From Tateyamaria sp. syn59 (GTDB lineage Bacteria; Pseudomonadota; Alphaproteobacteria; Rhodobacterales; Rhodobacteraceae): a DNA stretch of 64,000 nt. The notes below the pieces were generated by a model, which did no database searches, was not told the origin of the DNA, and was given only the letters and a program-made list of their open reading frames with translations. The DNA lies in contig NZ_VCBA01000002.1 of NCBI RefSeq assembly GCF_007995245.1, positions 124,001-188,000 on the forward strand, in the 5' to 3' direction. How positions within the stretch are numbered: position 1 is the first letter of the stretch; each line of letters starts with the position of its first letter. Both the position numbers and the translations under genes were made by a program. Shown here piece by piece: positions 35,353 to 48,018 of the stretch.

Positions 35353-36138
35353 ATGGCAATTCTGGAACGTGAGGTCACGGGCGCAGTGGCGCATCTGCGC
35401 TTGAACGCGCCGGACCGGTTGAATGCGCTGTCGGACGAGATGATCGCAGAGCTGCACGGCGCACTCGATGACGTGGCACAAGACAACGCGGTGCGCGCGG
35501 TCATCCTGTCGGGCGCGGGCAAGGCATTCTGTGCGGGCCATGACCTCAAGCAGATGACAGCCGGCCGGCAGGCCGCTGATGGCGGTGCGGCTTACTTCAA
35601 GGACCTTTTTGACCGCTGTGCCGCGATGATGGCGCGCGTGCAGTCCATGCCCCAGCCTGTCATTGCCCAGGTCCACGGCATCGCAACGGCTGCCGGTTGC
35701 CAGCTTGTGGCCACCTGCGATCTTGCCGTCGCTGCCCATGGCACGCGGTTTGGCGTGAACGGTGTGAACATCGGCCTCTTCTGCTCGACCCCGATGGTGG
35801 CGCTCAGCCGGAACATCCCACGAAAGCAGGCTTTTGAAATGCTGACAACGGGCGATTTCATCGAAGCGAATCGTGCGGTCGAGCTTGGGCTTGTGAACCA
35901 TGCCGTGCCACAGGAGAAGCTGGCCAAATCAGCGCAAGATCTGGCCGATCGCATCGCGTCCAAGTTGGGCAGCGCGGTCAAGATCGGCAAACAGGCATTC
36001 TATGAACAACTGCAAATGCCGGTGGCGCAGGCCTACGCCTATACGGGTGAGGTGATGGTGACCAACATGCTGAACCCTGACACGGTCGAAGGCATCGACG
36101 CGTTCATTGAAAAACGCCCACCAGATTGGTCACAGTAG
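35353..36138 (+). CDS. Enoyl-CoA hydratase/isomerase family protein lacking both catalytic glutamates
   Basis: A 261-residue crotonase-fold protein. The oxyanion segment AFCAGHDLKQM and HGIATAAGCQLVATCD are clear. The two glutamates used by true enoyl-CoA hydratases are replaced: Gln117 at the first position and Gly137 at the second (FGVNGVNIG). It resembles the ECHDC3/YngF-like branch, so a hydratase reaction should not be assumed. It has its own promoter region opposite the thioesterase. Confidence 0.85.
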   Translation: MAILEREVTGAVAHLRLNAPDRLNALSDEMIAELHGALDDVAQDNAVRAVILSGAGKAFCAGHDLKQMTAGRQAADGGAAYFKDLFDRCAAMMARVQSMPQPVIAQVHGIATAAGCQLVATCDLAVAAHGTRFGVNGVNIGLFCSTPMVALSRNIPRKQAFEMLTTGDFIEANRAVELGLVNHAVPQEKLAKSAQDLADRIASKLGSAVKIGKQAFYEQLQMPVAQAYAYTGEVMVTNMLNPDTVEGIDAFIEKRPPDWSQ

Positions 36139-36262
36139 ATCGCTAAAATCCGAAGCGACTTTTGGTTGTTTCCAAAACGTCAACCGACTATTTCCGGATC
36201 AGCCCTAGGAATTTGGGCGCAAATAAGGCACAAATTGGACACGGTTAACACACCGATGACGA

Positions 36263-36341
36263 TTTTGGGTCGCCGTGTGCGGAAGGTCCCTCCAGGTCAG
36301 CCTCTCTCTGACCGACCATCCCCGCAGCGGCGACCCCAAAA
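36263..36341. ncRNA. Candidate structured RNA: long rod-shaped hairpin
   Basis: TTTTGGGTCGCCG (36263-36275) pairs with CGGCGACCCCAAAA (36328-36341) with one bulged base. Inside it TGCGG (36278-36282) pairs with CCGCA (36322-36326), GGTC (36285-36288) with GACC (36314-36317), and GGTCAG (36295-36300) with CTGACC (36308-36313). No T-run ends it on either strand, and no coding frame explains it. On the minus strand TATAAATAG lies just upstream. It does not match the SRP, RNase P or tmRNA motifs I know. Strand and function unknown. Confidence 0.5.
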
Positions 36342-36385
36342 GCCCCCCTATTTATACTCTCACTGCCCGAGCGTTGAGCGCGCAT

Positions 36386-36535
36386 TTACGGCGTTGGCGC
36401 GCACATATCCACTTGCAAGTCCTGAACCGGATCATCTGGTGAGCACGCCTGCCCGGAAATGGGATAGGTGTCAGGTTCGCCACATGCAGCCACACAGATC
36501 AGAGCCACAATCATCAGAGCAGTCTTCGCAGTCAT
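36386..36535 (-). CDS. Small predicted lipoprotein (49 residues)
   Basis: A short frame from ATG at 36535 to TAA at 36388-36386 encodes a 17-residue hydrophobic leader and a lipobox ICVAACG with Cys18. A 31-residue mature part follows, rich in Pro, Asp and Cys (PISGQACSPDDPVQDLQVDMCAPTP). AAGGA lies about 11 bases upstream. It is divergent from trmFO, and its 3' side leads into the rod-shaped hairpin. Function unknown; the signal pattern makes it more than a random frame. Confidence 0.6.
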   Translation of the reverse strand: MTAKTALMIVALICVAACGEPDTYPISGQACSPDDPVQDLQVDMCAPTP

Positions 36536-36652
36536 CGTCAGTCAGTCCTTGTTTGAATAATACTACGGAATTAGCAGCACCTGATGCGGTCGCGTTGATC
36601 CAGATCAGTTCATGCCATTGCGCGGACAAGCGGCTTGCCCTACATCCGCCGC

Positions 36653-38005
36653 ATGGCAGAAAAACTTCATATCGTGGGCGGCGGCATGGCCGGGTCCGAA
36701 GCCGCTTGGCAGGCCGCTCACATGGGTGTGCAGGTCGTGATTCACGAGATGCGGCCCAACGTCGGCACATTCGCGCATCAGACAGGTCTCTTGGGCGAGA
36801 TGGTCTGTTCGAATTCATTCCGGTCAGATGACAGCGAACAGAACGCCGTCGGCCTCCTGCACTGGGAAATGCGGCAGGCCAACGGCCTGATCATGCAGAC
36901 CGCTGACAAGCACCGTCTGCCAGCGGGTGGTGCGCTTGCCGTAGACCGAGACCCTTTTGCCCAATCGGTGACCGATGCCCTCATCGCGCATCCGAACATT
37001 TCCGTCGAATACGGCGAAATCACCGCCCTGCCCGAAGATGGCCAATGGATCATCGCGACGGGTCCATTGACGTCATCCGCTTTGGGGGCGGCCATTGCCG
37101 AGGAAACCGGAGCCGAAGCGCTCGCCTTTTTCGACGCCATCGCGCCTATCGTCTATTTCGACTCGATCAATATGGAAAAGGCCTGGATGCAGTCGCGCTA
37201 TGACAAGGGCGAGACACAAGAAGAGCGTACCGCCTACCTAAATTGCCCGATGAACAAAGCGCAATACGAGGTCTTCATCGACGCGCTGCTGGCTGCGGAC
37301 AAAACCGAATTTCACGAGGGTGAAACCGCGGGCTATTTCGATGGCTGCCTGCCCATTGAGGTGATGGCCGAGCGCGGCCGCGAAACCCTGCGTCACGGTC
37401 CGATGAAACCCGTTGGTCTGACCAACCCGCACCAACCTGACGTCAAGCCATACGCCGTCGTTCAATTGCGGCGCGACAACAAGCTGGGCACGCTCTACAA
37501 CATCGTCGGCTTCCAGACCAAGATGAAGTATGGCGCCCAAGCCGATGTTTTCAAATCCATTCCCGGACTTGAAGAGGCACGCTTTGCCCGGCTTGGCGGC
37601 ATTCACCGCAACACGTTCCTGAACGCTCCGACGTTGCTGACGGCGGACTTGCGGCTGAAATCGCGTCCGAATATTCGCTTTGCCGGGCAGATCACCGGGG
37701 TCGAGGGTTATGTTGAGTCCGCCGCCATGGGTCTATTGGCAGGACGTGCGGCAGCCGCTGAACTCCTGAACAGTCCGCTTGACATGCCACCCAACACCAC
37801 TGCGATGGGCGCCCTGATCACGCACATCACGGGCGGGGCCGAGGCCAAGACCTTTCAGCCGATGAACGTGAATTTCGGCCTGTTCCCCCCGGTCGAGGGG
37901 CTGCGAGGCGGGCGCCGGGGGCGCAAGGACCGCTACAAAGCGTATACCGACCGGGCGAAAGCAGATTGGCTCAGCTGGCTGGCCCCGCAGGCGGTTGCGG
38001 CCTAG
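36653..38005 (+). CDS. trmFO: tRNA (uracil-54-C5)-methyltransferase, folate/FAD-dependent
   Basis: A 450-residue flavoprotein that makes ribothymidine-54 in tRNA using methylenetetrahydrofolate and FADH2. The FAD site [14 protein letters not shown] opens the protein, and [25 protein letters not shown] and the C-terminal NVNFGLFPP are diagnostic. The ATG at 36653 begins the conserved FAD motif. It is followed by a methyltransferase gene and gluQ, giving a run of tRNA-related genes. Confidence 0.95.
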   Translation: MAEKLHIVGGGMAGSEAAWQAAHMGVQVVIHEMRPNVGTFAHQTGLLGEMVCSNSFRSDDSEQNAVGLLHWEMRQANGLIMQTADKHRLPAGGALAVDRDPFAQSVTDALIAHPNISVEYGEITALPEDGQWIIATGPLTSSALGAAIAEETGAEALAFFDAIAPIVYFDSINMEKAWMQSRYDKGETQEERTAYLNCPMNKAQYEVFIDALLAADKTEFHEGETAGYFDGCLPIEVMAERGRETLRHGPMKPVGLTNPHQPDVKPYAVVQLRRDNKLGTLYNIVGFQTKMKYGAQADVFKSIPGLEEARFARLGGIHRNTFLNAPTLLTADLRLKSRPNIRFAGQITGVEGYVESAAMGLLAGRAAAAELLNSPLDMPPNTTAMGALITHITGGAEAKTFQPMNVNFGLFPPVEGLRGGRRGRKDRYKAYTDRAKADWLSWLAPQAVAA

Positions 38006-38038
38006 ACGCGCAGCCACCAGGCCCGCTACTGTTCTGGC

Positions 38039-38644
38039 ATGACTGGATTTCTGGACAAGGCCTACCGCGCCCGCGACGCATCATCGACCCGCACCCTCTA
38101 TGACGATTGGGCCGCAAGCTACGACGCCGAAGTGGCGGAAAACGGATACGCCACGCCCCTCCGATGCGCCGAAGCGCTCAAGGCGCATGTTGACGATCTG
38201 GCGGCGCCCGTGTTGGATTTTGGCTGCGGCACAGGGCTGTCAGGACTTGCCTTGAAACGCGTTGGGTTCGAGGTGATCGACGGTGTCGACCTGTCCAGCG
38301 AAATGCTGGAAGGCGCCGGAACCAAGGGCGTGTACCGCAAGCTGGACCGGATCGAAGCAGGCGGCGCCTTGCCGCGCACCGACTATGCCGCCATGGCCGC
38401 TATCGGCGTAATCGGCGCAGGCGCTGCGCCCATCGACGTCCTGCATCTGTTGATGCGGGCGCTGCCGCGGTCGGGCAAGCTGGTCTTTTCCTTCAACGAT
38501 CATGCGCTCGAAGACCCTGCAAACGAGGGCGGCATCGCCGAGTGGACGGATTGCGGTGCTGCGCGCCTTGTGTTCAAGGAACATGGCGATCATCTGCCGG
38601 GAATTGGTTTGAAATCAAACGTCTACGTTCTCGTGAAGGCATGA
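38039..38644 (+). CDS. Class I SAM-dependent methyltransferase
   Basis: A 201-residue Rossmann-fold methyltransferase. Motif I is VLDFGCGTGLSGLAL (about 58-72) and motif II is VIDGVDLSSEMLEGA. The N-terminal helix ASSTRTLYDDWAASYDAEV is typical of UbiE/WBSCR27-like methyltransferases. It overlaps gluQ as ATGA. Substrate unknown. Confidence 0.87.
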   Translation: MTGFLDKAYRARDASSTRTLYDDWAASYDAEVAENGYATPLRCAEALKAHVDDLAAPVLDFGCGTGLSGLALKRVGFEVIDGVDLSSEMLEGAGTKGVYRKLDRIEAGGALPRTDYAAMAAIGVIGAGAAPIDVLHLLMRALPRSGKLVFSFNDHALEDPANEGGIAEWTDCGAARLVFKEHGDHLPGIGLKSNVYVLVKA

Positions 38645-39546
38645 CTTTCGTCACGCGCTTTGCGCCGTCACCGACGGGGCCATTGCATCTGGGGCACGCC
38701 TACTCCGCACTCCTCGCCCACGATATGGCGCGGGATGCTCAGGGCACCTTCCTGCTGCGCATCGAAGACACGGACACCAGCCGGGCGCGCATGGCCTGGG
38801 AAGAACAGATTTACGACGATCTGAGGTGGCTCGGTTTGATTTGGGCGACGCCGGTGCTGCGCCAGTCCGAGCATCTGGCGCGTTACAACAGCGCGCTGAT
38901 GCAATTGGCGGCGGACGGTTTGGTCTACCCCTGTTCGTGTCGGCGCAGCGACATTCGCGCGGCGCTGTCTGCGCCGCAGGAAGGCGTGACAACGCCGCCC
39001 GTCTACCCTGGCATATGTCGCCACCGCGAGATGTCCTCTCGCAAGCCCGGTGATGCACTGCGACTGAACATGGCACGCGCGATCACACGTTTGGATGCGC
39101 CGCTGTCCTTTGAAGAGACGGGCCCGCTCCACAAGGGATCTGAAGTCATTGACCCCGATACGCTGCTGCACCTGACCGGCGATGCTGTGCTGGGACGCAA
39201 GGAAATCGAGACAGTGTCCTACGTCCTGGCCGCCGTGATCGACGATGCGGGCCAGGGCATCACCCATGTCATCCGCGGTGCGGATCTGTTCGACACCACG
39301 CCTTTGCAAGTCGTTCTTCAACGCCTGCTCGACCTGCCGACGCCTATCTATCACCATCACCGGCTGATCCGTGACGACGCGGGCAAACGCCTCGCCAAAC
39401 GCGATGACGCCCGCGCCATTGCGAAATACCGAGCAGACGGGGCGACACCCGAAGACATCCGGGCGATGGTCGGCCTGCCTTCCCTGTTTGAAAAAAATCC
39501 TCGGGGGGTGAGGCGCACCGCGCCGAGGGGGCCGACAGCCCCCTAA
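38641..39546 (+). CDS. gluQ: Glutamyl-Q tRNA(Asp) synthetase
   Basis: A 301-residue GluRS paralogue lacking the anticodon-binding domain, which glutamylates queuosine-34 of tRNA(Asp). The HIGH-like PSPTGPLHLGHAYSAL and KMSKS-like GKRLAKRDDA motifs are present, with zinc-type cysteines in VYPCSCRRSDI and PGICRHREM. The last 18 or so residues (EKNPRGVRRTAPRGPTAP) are encoded by a dispersed repeat, so the natural end has been extended. It overlaps the convergent hisI by four bases. Confidence 0.93.
   Translation: MTFVTRFAPSPTGPLHLGHAYSALLAHDMARDAQGTFLLRIEDTDTSRARMAWEEQIYDDLRWLGLIWATPVLRQSEHLARYNSALMQLAADGLVYPCSCRRSDIRAALSAPQEGVTTPPVYPGICRHREMSSRKPGDALRLNMARAITRLDAPLSFEETGPLHKGSEVIDPDTLLHLTGDAVLGRKEIETVSYVLAAVIDDAGQGITHVIRGADLFDTTPLQVVLQRLLDLPTPIYHHHRLIRDDAGKRLAKRDDARAIAKYRADGATPEDIRAMVGLPSLFEKNPRGVRRTAPRGPTAP
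39479..39545. repeat. Dispersed repeat unit, copy 3 (inside the gluQ 3' end)
   Basis: The 22-bp core (39479-39500) matches copies at 17664 and 10852 with one mismatch. It is followed by a G/C-rich inverted block (CTCGG..CCGAGG and GGGGGC). It encodes the last residues of gluQ and sits at the junction with the convergent hisI, where a bidirectional transcription-end element would be useful. Confidence 0.65.
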
Positions 39547-39905
39547 ACCATCGGCGCCATCAACTCGACTTCGGTCCCGTCTGTCACATCGGTGTAAAAG
39601 CAAGTCCGGCGCCCGGTGTGGCAGGCAGCCCCGGTTTGATGCACCAACATCAATATGCAGTCGCGATCGCAATCCACACGCAGTGACACGAGTTCCTGCA
39701 CATGGCCGGACGTGTCCCCCTTGACCCAAAACGCTTGGCGTGACCGCGACCAATAGGTCACACGGCCTGTCTGCAGTGTTCGGGCCAACGCTTCGGCGTT
39801 CATCCACGCCATCATCAGCACCTTGTTGCTGGTCGCATCCTGGGCGATCGCAGGGATCAAGCCCTGTTCGTTATACGTCAAGCTGCTGGGATCAAAGGCC
39901 GACAT
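39543..39905 (-). CDS. hisI: Phosphoribosyl-AMP cyclohydrolase
   Basis: A 120-residue enzyme of the third histidine step that opens the adenine ring of PR-AMP. Conserved stretches are MMAWMNAEALARTLQTGRVTYWSRSR, the metal-binding DCDRDC, and GAACHTGRRTCFY. The ATG at 39905 starts the normal protein; a longer upstream frame is not conserved. No other his gene is adjacent, and the ATP pyrophosphohydrolase domain (HisE) is not fused. Confidence 0.95.
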   Translation of the reverse strand: MSAFDPSSLTYNEQGLIPAIAQDATSNKVLMMAWMNAEALARTLQTGRVTYWSRSRQAFWVKGDTSGHVQELVSLRVDCDRDCILMLVHQTGAACHTGRRTCFYTDVTDGTEVELMAPMV

Positions 39906-39980
39906 GGCAAAACCTTTTGCATCTGAGATCAGGCCGATTAAGTATGTCGAAACGGAACGCAACACCAGTGCGGAGGGGAC

Positions 39981-40433
39981 ATGCCCGCCGATACGGACCT
40001 GATAAAACTCTATTCCAACCGCATCCTTGGACTTGCGGCAGACATCCCGCATCATGCGCGCCTCAATGCGCCGCATGCGACGGTCAAGAAACGTTCGCCC
40101 CTGTGCGGATCTACGGTGACCGTCGATGTGCAGGTTGAGAATGGCCGGATCACGAACTTTGGACAGGACGTCAAAGCCTGCGCCTTGGGTCAGGCGGCGG
40201 CGGCTGTGACGGGCGGGGCCGTGATTGGGCTGACCCTCGACGATGTGGAAAACGGGCGGGACGCGCTGCGTGCCATGCTCAAATCAAGCGGCCCGGTACC
40301 CCCTGCCCCGTTCGACGCGTTCGAAGTGCTCGAACCGGCGCGCGACTACAAAAACAGGCACGCCTCCATCCTGCTCAGCATCGAAGCGACGGCAGAGGCG
40401 ATGGAACAGGCCGAACGGTCCAACTGCGCCTGA
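39981..40433 (+). CDS. NifU/IscU-like iron-sulfur scaffold family protein with altered ligands
   Basis: A 150-residue protein of the IscU fold. Cys42 (SPLCGSTV) and Cys67 (KACALGQAAAAV) match two scaffold cysteines. The usual Asp after the first Cys is Ser44, and the third ligand position has His127 (NRHASILL) instead of Cys; an extra Cys lies at the very C terminus. The altered ligands suggest a modified or different role from a standard scaffold. It is divergent from hisI with 75 bp between. Confidence 0.8.
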   Translation: MPADTDLIKLYSNRILGLAADIPHHARLNAPHATVKKRSPLCGSTVTVDVQVENGRITNFGQDVKACALGQAAAAVTGGAVIGLTLDDVENGRDALRAMLKSSGPVPPAPFDAFEVLEPARDYKNRHASILLSIEATAEAMEQAERSNCA

Positions 40434-40510
40434 CAGGTCAGCTTAGGAAATTTTGAACGATTCGCGTTTAGCCCTGTGGCATTCTGTAATTGCCGCAGGT
40501 TCTGCCAGAC

Positions 40511-41905
40511 ATGACCGCTCAGCCAGATTTTCCTGAGGTGCCCCGATTAAACGACCTTGCGCGGTCTTCGTCGACCTTGGGCTACGAGATCGTGGACCTC
40601 GCCGGTTTTCTCGACATGATCGAACGGCAAGCGCAAGACCAGCGCACCGCGCTTGAGGTTCTGTCCGGGAGTGCCGCCGACATTGAAACGGCCAATGACG
40701 CCGTTGAGGCCGCGGCGACGGACCTGGTTCAAAGTGTTGCCCGCACACAAGCCGAGGTTGGTCAGTCCGTTGAAATGATGCGTGACTTAGGCAGCCGCTC
40801 GCGCGATGTCGCGGCCTGGGTGCAGGATCTGTCGGACCGCAGCGACACGGTTGGCAAAACTTTGGCTGCCGTCAAAACCAATAACAGCCAGATCGCCGCC
40901 ATTTCGATGCAGGTCAACACGTTGGCCATCAACGCGAAAATCGAAGCAGCCCGCGCCGGTGATGCAGGCCGTGGCTTTGCCGTCGTGGCCGAAGCCATAA
41001 ATGAGCTTTCGCAAAAAACCAAAAGTGCTGCCGCCGAAATCTCGGCCAATATCGAAACGCTGACGCATTGGATCGCGGCGCTTGGAACCGAAGCGACCGA
41101 TGTGGCCGAACAGGCCATGGATGTGATTGCGCAAAGCACGGAAACGGACCGCGCGCTCGCTCGGATGGAACAGTCAGTGAACGACACCAGGGGCGAGGCG
41201 GCGCGCATCGCCGAACATTCGGCACAAGTGCAACAGGCCATCGCGGCCTTCGGGCCCAACATGCACAATATCGGGCAGAGCGTGGCACAAACATCCGACG
41301 GAATTGTCGAGGCACATGGGCGGATTGAGCGCATGGTCGACACATCCGAAGAGATCGTGCAGTCAAGCGCAGCCCTCGGGGGCATGACAGAAGATGCGCC
41401 TTTCATTGAGGATGTACGGCGCCGTTCGGTTGCCGTGGCTGATGCCTTTGAACATCTCCTTGCAGAGGGTCATCTATCTGAAGCGTCGTTGTTCGACCGC
41501 ACCTATATCACCCTGCCCGGCACCCGGCCCCCGCAGGTCGCGACCTCTTACAATGACGCTCTGGACCGTATTCTGCCGCCAATCCAGGAACCCGCGCTCA
41601 ACTTTGACGAGAGGGTTGTGTTCTGTGCCGCAGTGGACATCAACGGATACTTGCCAACGCACAACAAAAAGTTTTCGCGCCCGCAGTCTGATGACGAAGT
41701 ATGGAATACCGCGAACTGCCGGAACAGACGCATCTTTGATGACCGCGTAGGATTAAAGGCCGGGCGCAATACGGCACCGTTTCTTTTGCAGGTCTATCGG
41801 AGGGACATGGGCGGCGGCACATTCAAGATGATGAAGGATTTGTCAGCGCCCATCTTTGTCCGTGGCCGCCACTGGGGCGGTTTGCGCCTCGCCTACACGT
41901 TCTAA
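40511..41905 (+). CDS. Soluble methyl-accepting chemotaxis-like protein
   Basis: A 464-residue protein with no membrane span. A long helical signalling domain (about 30-300) contains the receptor hairpin [34 protein letters not shown], which contacts CheA/CheW. The C-terminal domain (about 325-464; [15 protein letters not shown] to [13 protein letters not shown]) is a sensory domain of the PAS/Cache-like kind seen in other soluble receptors. The ATG at 40511 is preferred to a TTG seven codons upstream. No che gene is adjacent. Confidence 0.85.
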   Translation: MTAQPDFPEVPRLNDLARSSSTLGYEIVDLAGFLDMIERQAQDQRTALEVLSGSAADIETANDAVEAAATDLVQSVARTQAEVGQSVEMMRDLGSRSRDVAAWVQDLSDRSDTVGKTLAAVKTNNSQIAAISMQVNTLAINAKIEAARAGDAGRGFAVVAEAINELSQKTKSAAAEISANIETLTHWIAALGTEATDVAEQAMDVIAQSTETDRALARMEQSVNDTRGEAARIAEHSAQVQQAIAAFGPNMHNIGQSVAQTSDGIVEAHGRIERMVDTSEEIVQSSAALGGMTEDAPFIEDVRRRSVAVADAFEHLLAEGHLSEASLFDRTYITLPGTRPPQVATSYNDALDRILPPIQEPALNFDERVVFCAAVDINGYLPTHNKKFSRPQSDDEVWNTANCRNRRIFDDRVGLKAGRNTAPFLLQVYRRDMGGGTFKMMKDLSAPIFVRGRHWGGLRLAYTF

Positions 41906-42083
41906 AAAAAGCGCCGCACATCCGGGCGGATGGCGGCGCGAGGAAAGCGTCTCTTGCGTGGGACAGATCCATGGACCCTGCGGCAAACAGGGGCGTCTCA
42001 TTCGGCAGGCAGAGCCGATGAACCGCATGTGAAAGCACCTGGGACGGGTGCGGTATGGGATCAAGCAAGATCGCAGGCAGAAC

Positions 42084-42212
42084 TCAGATCAAAGCGGGAA
42101 GGTGCAGACCAACCACCAGCATCACAGCCAGAGCAGCGACTCCTACGGCGTCCTGAAGCAAGGTGGCTTCGGCGCGGGTGGCGATGTCTTTGATGTGTCG
42201 CAGCGTGGTCAT
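42084..42212 (-). CDS. 42-residue single-span membrane peptide
   Basis: A short frame begins at ATG 42212 with GGAG eight bases upstream and encodes an amphipathic N terminus (TTLRHIKDIATRAEATLLQDA) and one membrane helix (VGVAALAVMLVVGLHLPAL). The frame stays open upstream to 42287, but the ribosome site favours the short form. TTAACCAT (42256-42263) lies about 45 bp upstream and resembles a CtrA half site. Function unknown. Confidence 0.6.
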   Translation of the reverse strand: MTTLRHIKDIATRAEATLLQDAVGVAALAVMLVVGLHLPALI

Positions 42213-42255
42213 GTCAGCATCTCCGTCTTCGAGTTGCTTCTTTGTTCTCACATTC

Positions 42256-42270
42256 TTAACCATTGGTAAA
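42256..42270. promoter_or_regulatory. CtrA-like site upstream of the 42-residue peptide gene
   Basis: TTAA-CCATTGG-TAAA matches the CtrA pattern TTAA-N7-TTAA at all but one position of the second half, and its first eight bases are the TTAACCAT half site. It lies between the recG stop and the peptide gene start. Confidence 0.4.
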
Positions 42271-42313
42271 GAACTTTTTAAGAACATTTGCGAACTTTTC
42301 GGAACAACCGCGA

Positions 42314-46728
<4,415 letters not shown>

Positions 46729-46738
46729 TCAAACGAAA

Positions 46739-46772
46739 AAAAGACCGACATGGCGAGCGCATGTCGGTCTTT
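46739..46772 (-). terminator. Rho-independent terminator after ctrA
   Basis: AAAGACCGACATG (46740-46752) pairs perfectly with CATGTCGGTCTTT (46760-46772) around seven bases. On the minus strand it is followed by a run of T, about 30 bp after the ctrA stop. It separates ctrA from ligA-recG. Confidence 0.9.
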
Positions 46773-46798
46773 CGTCCAATAGATGGATAAGGGGAGAT

Positions 46799-47518
46799 TT
46801 AGGCGCCTATGGCGATGGGGCGGTCTTCGGCCGCCTGCGCAGGTTCCGGATCCCGCAGAACATAGCCGCGGCCCCACACTGTCTCGATATAGTTTTGCCC
46901 GCCGGTTGCGTTGCTGAGTTTCTTGCGCAGCTTGCAAATGAACACGTCGATGATTTTCAGTTCCGGCTCGTCCATCCCGCCATATAGATGGTTGAGGAAC
47001 ATCTCCTTGGTCAGCGTTGTGCCCTTCCGCAGGCTCAGAAGTTCGAGCATCTGGTATTCCTTGCCCGTCAGATGCACCGTCTTGTTGTCAACGCTGACCG
47101 TCTTGGCATCAAGGTTGACGGAGATATCGCCGGTCTCGATCACCGACTGCGAATGTCCCTTAGACCGGCGAATGATGGCGTGGATGCGCGCCACCAGTTC
47201 CTCGCGGTGGAACGGTTTGGTCAGGTAATCGTCCGCACCAAACCCAAAGCCCTTGATCTTGTTTTCCGTGTCGTCTGCCCCCGACAGGATCAAAATGGGC
47301 GTTTCGACGCGCGCAAGCCGCAATTGCCGCAGCACTTCATGCCCGTTCATGTCCGGCAGATCGAGGTCCAAGAGGATCAGGTCATAGTCATACAGCTTGG
47401 CCAGGTCGATCCCTTCCTCACCCAGGTCCGTCGCATAGACGTTCAGGTTGGCATGGGTCAGCATCAGCTCGATGCTTTTGGAGGTCGTTGGATCGTCTTC
47501 TACAAGCAGCACACGCAT
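46799..47518 (-). CDS. ctrA: Cell-cycle/motility response regulator CtrA
   Basis: A 239-residue OmpR-type response regulator with predicted phosphoacceptor Asp51 in [13 protein letters not shown] and a winged-helix domain ([53 protein letters not shown]) that matches CtrA very closely. In Rhodobacteraceae CtrA is usually not essential and controls motility, gene transfer agents and quorum-related traits. The upstream region carries a CtrA-like site, and the inhibitor gene sciP lies next to it on the same strand. Confidence 0.96.
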   Translation of the reverse strand: MRVLLVEDDPTTSKSIELMLTHANLNVYATDLGEEGIDLAKLYDYDLILLDLDLPDMNGHEVLRQLRLARVETPILILSGADDTENKIKGFGFGADDYLTKPFHREELVARIHAIIRRSKGHSQSVIETGDISVNLDAKTVSVDNKTVHLTGKEYQMLELLSLRKGTTLTKEMFLNHLYGGMDEPELKIIDVFICKLRKKLSNATGGQNYIETVWGRGYVLRDPEPAQAAEDRPIAIGA

Positions 47519-47575
47519 TTTTTGGTCTCCACACAGAGGGTGTTCAGGTGTTGAACCAAACGTGAACCGAAAAGG

Positions 47576-47590
47576 TTAACCACACGTTAC
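47576..47590. promoter_or_regulatory. CtrA-like box upstream of ctrA
   Basis: TTAA-CCACACG-TTAC matches TTAA-N7-TTAA with one mismatch in the last base and contains TTAACCA. It lies about 60 bp upstream of the ctrA start, fitting autoregulation. Confidence 0.55.
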
Positions 47591-47616
47591 CCTTGATGCG
47601 TTCTTATCTTAACAAC

Positions 47617-47895
47617 TTAAAGTTGTCTATATTTTTGTAGGGTCGTTGCCTTCAGCGCGTCTTCACCGTGCGTGGAAACCGCCCGGACCCATTCGTGGAA
47701 TTCCTCTTCGCTCAGGCCATACCGCTCAAGCGCGGCGTCCTGCGATATCAATCCGTAGAGAACACCACGCACCACGGCCGCCTTGCGCGAAGCCACCCAG
47801 CGTCGGGTCGTATTTGGCGGCAGGTCCGCCTGTGTGAGGACCGTCCCATCAGGCAACGTCACCGCACGTGGTCCATCAACTTTTTTCAGATACAT
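47617..47895 (-). CDS. sciP: CtrA inhibitor SciP (DUF1153)
   Basis: A 92-residue helix-turn-helix protein (DUF1153). The sequence LPPNTTRRWVASRKAAVVRGVLYGLISQDAALERYGLSEEEFHEWV is that of SciP, which in Caulobacter binds CtrA or its target DNA and blocks activation. Immediately downstream lie ctrA and its CtrA-like site. A 15-bp palindrome (ACAACTTAAAGTTGT, 47612-47626) overlaps the stop codon. Confidence 0.93.
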   Translation of the reverse strand: MYLKKVDGPRAVTLPDGTVLTQADLPPNTTRRWVASRKAAVVRGVLYGLISQDAALERYGLSEEEFHEWVRAVSTHGEDALKATTLQKYRQL

Positions 47896-47940
47896 TGCAC
47901 TGCTCTTTCATCGCGTTGTCCGGACAGTGACGCGATGCAT

Positions 47941-47955
47941 TTAATGTGCAGTTAA
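47941..47955. promoter_or_regulatory. Perfect CtrA box between sciP and mnmA
   Basis: TTAATGTGCAGTTAA is an exact TTAA-N7-TTAA. It lies 46 bp upstream of the sciP start and 64 bp upstream of mnmA. It could place sciP, an inhibitor of CtrA, under CtrA control. Confidence 0.65.
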
Positions 47956-48018
47956 ACGGGGCCTTGTGACTATCTCGCATTTTCATATATATGCGTCCAA
48001 TTCCCTCGGAGAGATGCC

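Noticed and set aside
36255-36345. SRP RNA, RNase P RNA or tmRNA at the rod-shaped hairpin
   Set aside because: The SRP loop GGAAG..AGCAGCC, the RNase P start and the tmRNA tRNA-like end are all missing.
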